DNA from: Virgibacillus doumboii
Lineage (GTDB): Bacteria > Bacillota > Bacilli > Bacillales > Amphibacillaceae
NCBI RefSeq assembly: GCF_902806455.1
Contig: NZ_CADCWQ010000002.1
Location: 248,001-312,000, forward strand
DNA length: 64,000 nt
Reading direction: 5' to 3'
Of the stretch, positions 61,911 to 64,000 are shown piece after piece. Positions within the stretch are counted from its first letter, which is position 1; the number at the start of each line of letters is the position of its first letter. The notes under the pieces were generated by a model. It was not told where the DNA came from and made no database searches. It saw only the letters and a program-made list of their open reading frames with translations. A program made the translations under genes and the position numbers.

Positions 61911-62570
61911 TCAAAATATTGCAATTAATGCTATGATAATTACCGCAGTGTCTGCAATGATATGAACCAGCCAGGAATTATAAATATTACTGGACTTTTC
62001 ATTAAGCCAGTTAAAAATTAACCCAATCGTAAATAAGCCAAATAACGCCAGCAGGAACAGCCCGATGTTAAACCACGTCAGGAAGATCGCTGTATGATAG
62101 ATTGCGAACAGGAAAGCGGAATAGATATATGCAAACCGCCGATGATTATACTGTAAGTTCTTAAAGATAAATCCCCTGAAGAAAAACTCCTCCAGGAATG
62201 AATTTCCGAAAATCACATAAGTCCCAATAAATAAAAACGTTTCACTGGTAATGTTCTTTTCAGCCAGTTTTGCTCCAATTGCATCAAAGTCTATAAAATC
62301 TCTGAATGCAAAGTATGCTCCCAAAACTATTAGAAACGAACCGATACCTAATCCGACACTAACTTTCAAGCGTTTAAAGTCCATTTTCTGTGTTCCGAAA
62401 TATGCAGGTCTTGTTTTGGTAATGTAATGAAAAATGAATACCACAATAAAAAATGTTACTATCTTTGTTATTGTTTTGTACAAATAATCAAAGACCAGAA
62501 TTTGCTCAACGATAAATAATAGGATGATAGACAGTAAGCTTAATAACAGAATGAAATTTTTATGTTTCAT
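61911..62570 (-). CDS. CPBP-family intramembrane protease
   Basis: A 219-residue membrane protein with about seven hydrophobic segments. The CAAX/Abi protease motifs are NSFLEEFFFRGFIF (Glu-Glu...Arg), YHTAIF and HIIAD. I choose ATG at 62570 (MKHKNFILLLSLLS), preceded by AAAGGTG. Upstream of and close to the nucleotidyltransferase gene, same strand. Substrate unknown. Confidence 0.88.
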   Translation of the reverse strand: MKHKNFILLLSLLSIILLFIVEQILVFDYLYKTITKIVTFFIVVFIFHYITKTRPAYFGTQKMDFKRLKVSVGLGIGSFLIVLGAYFAFRDFIDFDAIGAKLAEKNITSETFLFIGTYVIFGNSFLEEFFFRGFIFKNLQYNHRRFAYIYSAFLFAIYHTAIFLTWFNIGLFLLALFGLFTIGLIFNWLNEKSSNIYNSWLVHIIADTAVIIIALIAIF

Positions 62571-62618
62571 ATAAACACCTTTTAATAGATTTTCTATTAT
62601 TGTAACATCTGCAAAAAA

Positions 62619-62652
62619 TAAAAAAGACATTAAATTTCAATGTCTTTTTTAC
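62619..62652. terminator. Terminator downstream of the Spo0E-like gene
   Basis: AAAAAGACATT (62621-62631) and AATGTCTTTTT (62639-62649), with A-run and T-run on the two sides. It serves the minus-strand gene above it. Confidence 0.75.
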
Positions 62653-62678
62653 CCTGCTTTCTCTTTTATTTAAATTTT

Positions 62679-62828
62679 TTAGATCCCCTGATATTCATTA
62701 AGAAGGTCGTCCAATTGTTTGCTGGACTGAATGACAATGTTTGAACTTAAACCATGGATTTTGCTTAATGCAATCATCTTATCACGACATTCCTCAATTT
62801 TTTCTAATAATATTGATTTTTTGTCCAC
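62679..62828 (-). CDS. Spo0E-family aspartyl-phosphate phosphatase
   Basis: A 49-residue protein. GTG at 62828 (MDKKSILLEKIEECRDKMIA) follows GGGAGG by eight bases. The Spo0E signature at the C-terminus, SSKQLDDLLNEYQ, with the SxxLD motif, is intact. Such proteins dephosphorylate Spo0A-P or related regulators. Specific target unknown. Confidence 0.85.
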   Translation of the reverse strand: MDKKSILLEKIEECRDKMIALSKIHGLSSNIVIQSSKQLDDLLNEYQGI

Positions 62829-62916
62829 AAAAACGGCCTCCCGTCTAGTATAATATATTATGATGTTACCCATTTAATCGTCATTACTAACATATATTTA
62901 AATAAAAATATTTTTT

Positions 62917-62943
62917 TGAAACCTTACTGGGTGTTATTTCGTA
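62917..62943 (+). promoter_or_regulatory. Sigma-W-type autoregulatory promoter of sigW
   Basis: TGAAAC (62917-62922), a 17-bp spacer and CGTA (62940-62943), the pattern read by ECF sigma factors of the SigW group; 35 bp before the sigW start. Confidence 0.8.
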
Positions 62944-62977
62944 TGTAGAATACCGCCTGCAAAGCGGAGGTAAAATA

Positions 62978-63541
62978 ATGGACTTGATAATTAAAGAGAA
63001 AATAAAACAGGTTAAAAGAGGGGATCAGGCCGCCTTTGAAGATGTTGTTTCATTTTATCAAAATAAAATTTTCCAACATTGTTACCGGATGCTTGGCAAT
63101 CGGCATGAGGCGGAAGATATTGCACAAGAAGCTTTTCTTAGGGCGTATGTAAACATCCATTCATTTGATGACCGGCGTAAGTTTTCAACATGGTTGTATC
63201 GAATCGCTACCAACTTAACGATTGACCGAATACGAAAACGCAAACCCGATCACTATCTTGATGCTGAAGTTAAAGGGACGGATGGTTTGGATATGTACTC
63301 ACAGCTTGTTGCTGATAATCGTTTGCCTGAGGAGGAAGTGGAAGGCCTTGAACTGCGAGACCATATACATCAGGAAATTTCTGCGCTTCCACCAAAATAT
63401 CGCAGTATTATTATTTTAAGATATTTGGAGGAGTTTTCGTTACAGGAAATCAGTGACATTTTGGATATTCCACTGGGAACAGTAAAAACTCGAATCCATC
63501 GGGGACGCGAAGCACTCAGGAAAAAGCTTCGTCATGTGTAA
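62978..63541 (+). CDS. sigW: RNA polymerase ECF sigma factor SigW
   Basis: A 187-residue group 4 sigma factor. Region 2: QNKIFQHCYRMLGNRHEAED and AQEAFLRAYVNIHSFD; region 4: LPPKYRSIIILRYLEEFSLQ and DILDIPLGTVKTRIHRGRE. In Bacillus it controls envelope-stress and antibiotic-defence genes. It starts after GCGGAGGTAAAATA. The antisigma gene follows. Confidence 0.96.
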   Translation: MDLIIKEKIKQVKRGDQAAFEDVVSFYQNKIFQHCYRMLGNRHEAEDIAQEAFLRAYVNIHSFDDRRKFSTWLYRIATNLTIDRIRKRKPDHYLDAEVKGTDGLDMYSQLVADNRLPEEEVEGLELRDHIHQEISALPPKYRSIIILRYLEEFSLQEISDILDIPLGTVKTRIHRGREALRKKLRHV

Positions 63542-63556
63542 AGGAGTGTGATCAAC

Positions 63557-64000
63557 TTGAACTGTGAAAATGAAGCAATAGAGCTTATGCATAAATATTT
63601 AGATAGTGATTTAACCAAACAGGACGAAACGAAATTGCGTACGCACCTGGAGAGCTGTGAAGCTTGTCAAAAACACTTCCATGAATTGAAGCGCACGATT
63701 ACGCTCATCCAAAGCACTGAACAAATTTCCGCACCGGCTGGTTTCACCGAGAATGTTATGAAAAGTTTACCAGCAGAGAGGAAACGCGTAAGATATTTGC
63801 GCTGGTTTAAGGCACACCCTGCTTTGACCTCAGCAGCGATATTCTTTATCTTTATGTTCAGTGGAATTTTTTCAGCCTGGAATCAGGAGGGTGAATTGGT
63901 TGTATCCAAACAGGAGAACCTTGTAATAAAAGGTGATACAGTTATTGTACCTGATGGAGTAACCGTTTCAGGGGACTTAACGGTTAAAAACGGAAACCTG
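63557..64000 (+). CDS. rsiW: Anti-sigma-W factor RsiW, N-terminal part
   Basis: The 5' 148 codons; the gene continues past the window. I choose TTG at 63557 (MNCENEAIELMHKYLDSDLT) after AAGGAG; an in-frame GTG at 63548 is too close to that site. The zinc anti-sigma domain has HLESCEACQKHF (His-x3-Cys-x2-Cys). One transmembrane segment (TSAAIFFIFMFSGIF) follows, then the extracytoplasmic part cut by Site-1 proteases in B. subtilis. Coupled to sigW. Confidence 0.95.
   Translation, partial: MNCENEAIELMHKYLDSDLTKQDETKLRTHLESCEACQKHFHELKRTITLIQSTEQISAPAGFTENVMKSLPAERKRVRYLRWFKAHPALTSAAIFFIFMFSGIFSAWNQEGELVVSKQENLVIKGDTVIVPDGVTVSGDLTVKNGNL

Overview
The window is a low-GC, spore-forming Firmicute of the Bacillaceae. 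The evidence is the Bacillus-type rpoBC-str-S10-spc-alpha ribosomal superoperon, the 16S rRNA, the sporulation and germination genes cwlD, gerD, kbaA and pdaB, a Spo0E-type phosphatase, and sigW-rsiW at the right edge. The 16S sequence and the style of the intergenic repeats suggest a halotolerant genus near Virgibacillus, Lentibacillus or Oceanobacillus; this is a judgement by eye and was not computed.

Layout. Positions 1-10442 hold the end of rpoB, rpoC, an L7Ae-like gene, rpsL, rpsG, fusA and tuf. A repeat-filled spacer with two tandem sigma-A promoters leads into the S10-spc-alpha run (11163-25580: rpsJ to rplQ, including secY, adk, infA, rpmJ and rpoA). The map gene usually found between adk and infA is absent. 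Next come ecfA1-ecfA2-ecfT-truA and rplM-rpsI (26258-30546). Positions 30600-36463 are accessory: an Eis-like acetyltransferase, a decayed IS605-type tnpB with a preserved omega-RNA-like end, a Yip1-like/efflux-adaptor gene pair, and three DUF948 genes. Positions 36587-41016 hold the spore block cwlD-salA-gerD-kbaA-pdaB. A complete 16S-Ile-Ala-23S-5S-Asn-Thr operon follows (41763-47714). Small accessory genes (AraC-type regulator, two VOC proteins, one of them frameshifted, an alpha/beta hydrolase and a Nudix hydrolase) lead to a second tRNA cluster (52929-53839) that carries broken tRNA pieces and repeats. A four-gene mevalonate operon (54044-58393), an acyl-CoA dehydrogenase with a FadR-like operator, arginase, and a short accessory stretch lead to sigW-rsiW.

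Most noteworthy observations: (1) the 23S rRNA gene is interrupted at helix 45 by an intervening sequence with long inverted ends that encodes an S23-type four-helix-bundle protein; (2) the leader of the same rRNA operon carries a 17-nt sequence identical to part of the intervening sequence; (3) the second tRNA cluster contains two 5' tRNA fragments, each fused to the same conserved element of about 90 bp; (4) three intergenic elements share ends of the type ATAAACTGCGAA but have different interiors; (5) isoprenoid synthesis genes are of the mevalonate type, which is a minority route in Bacillaceae.
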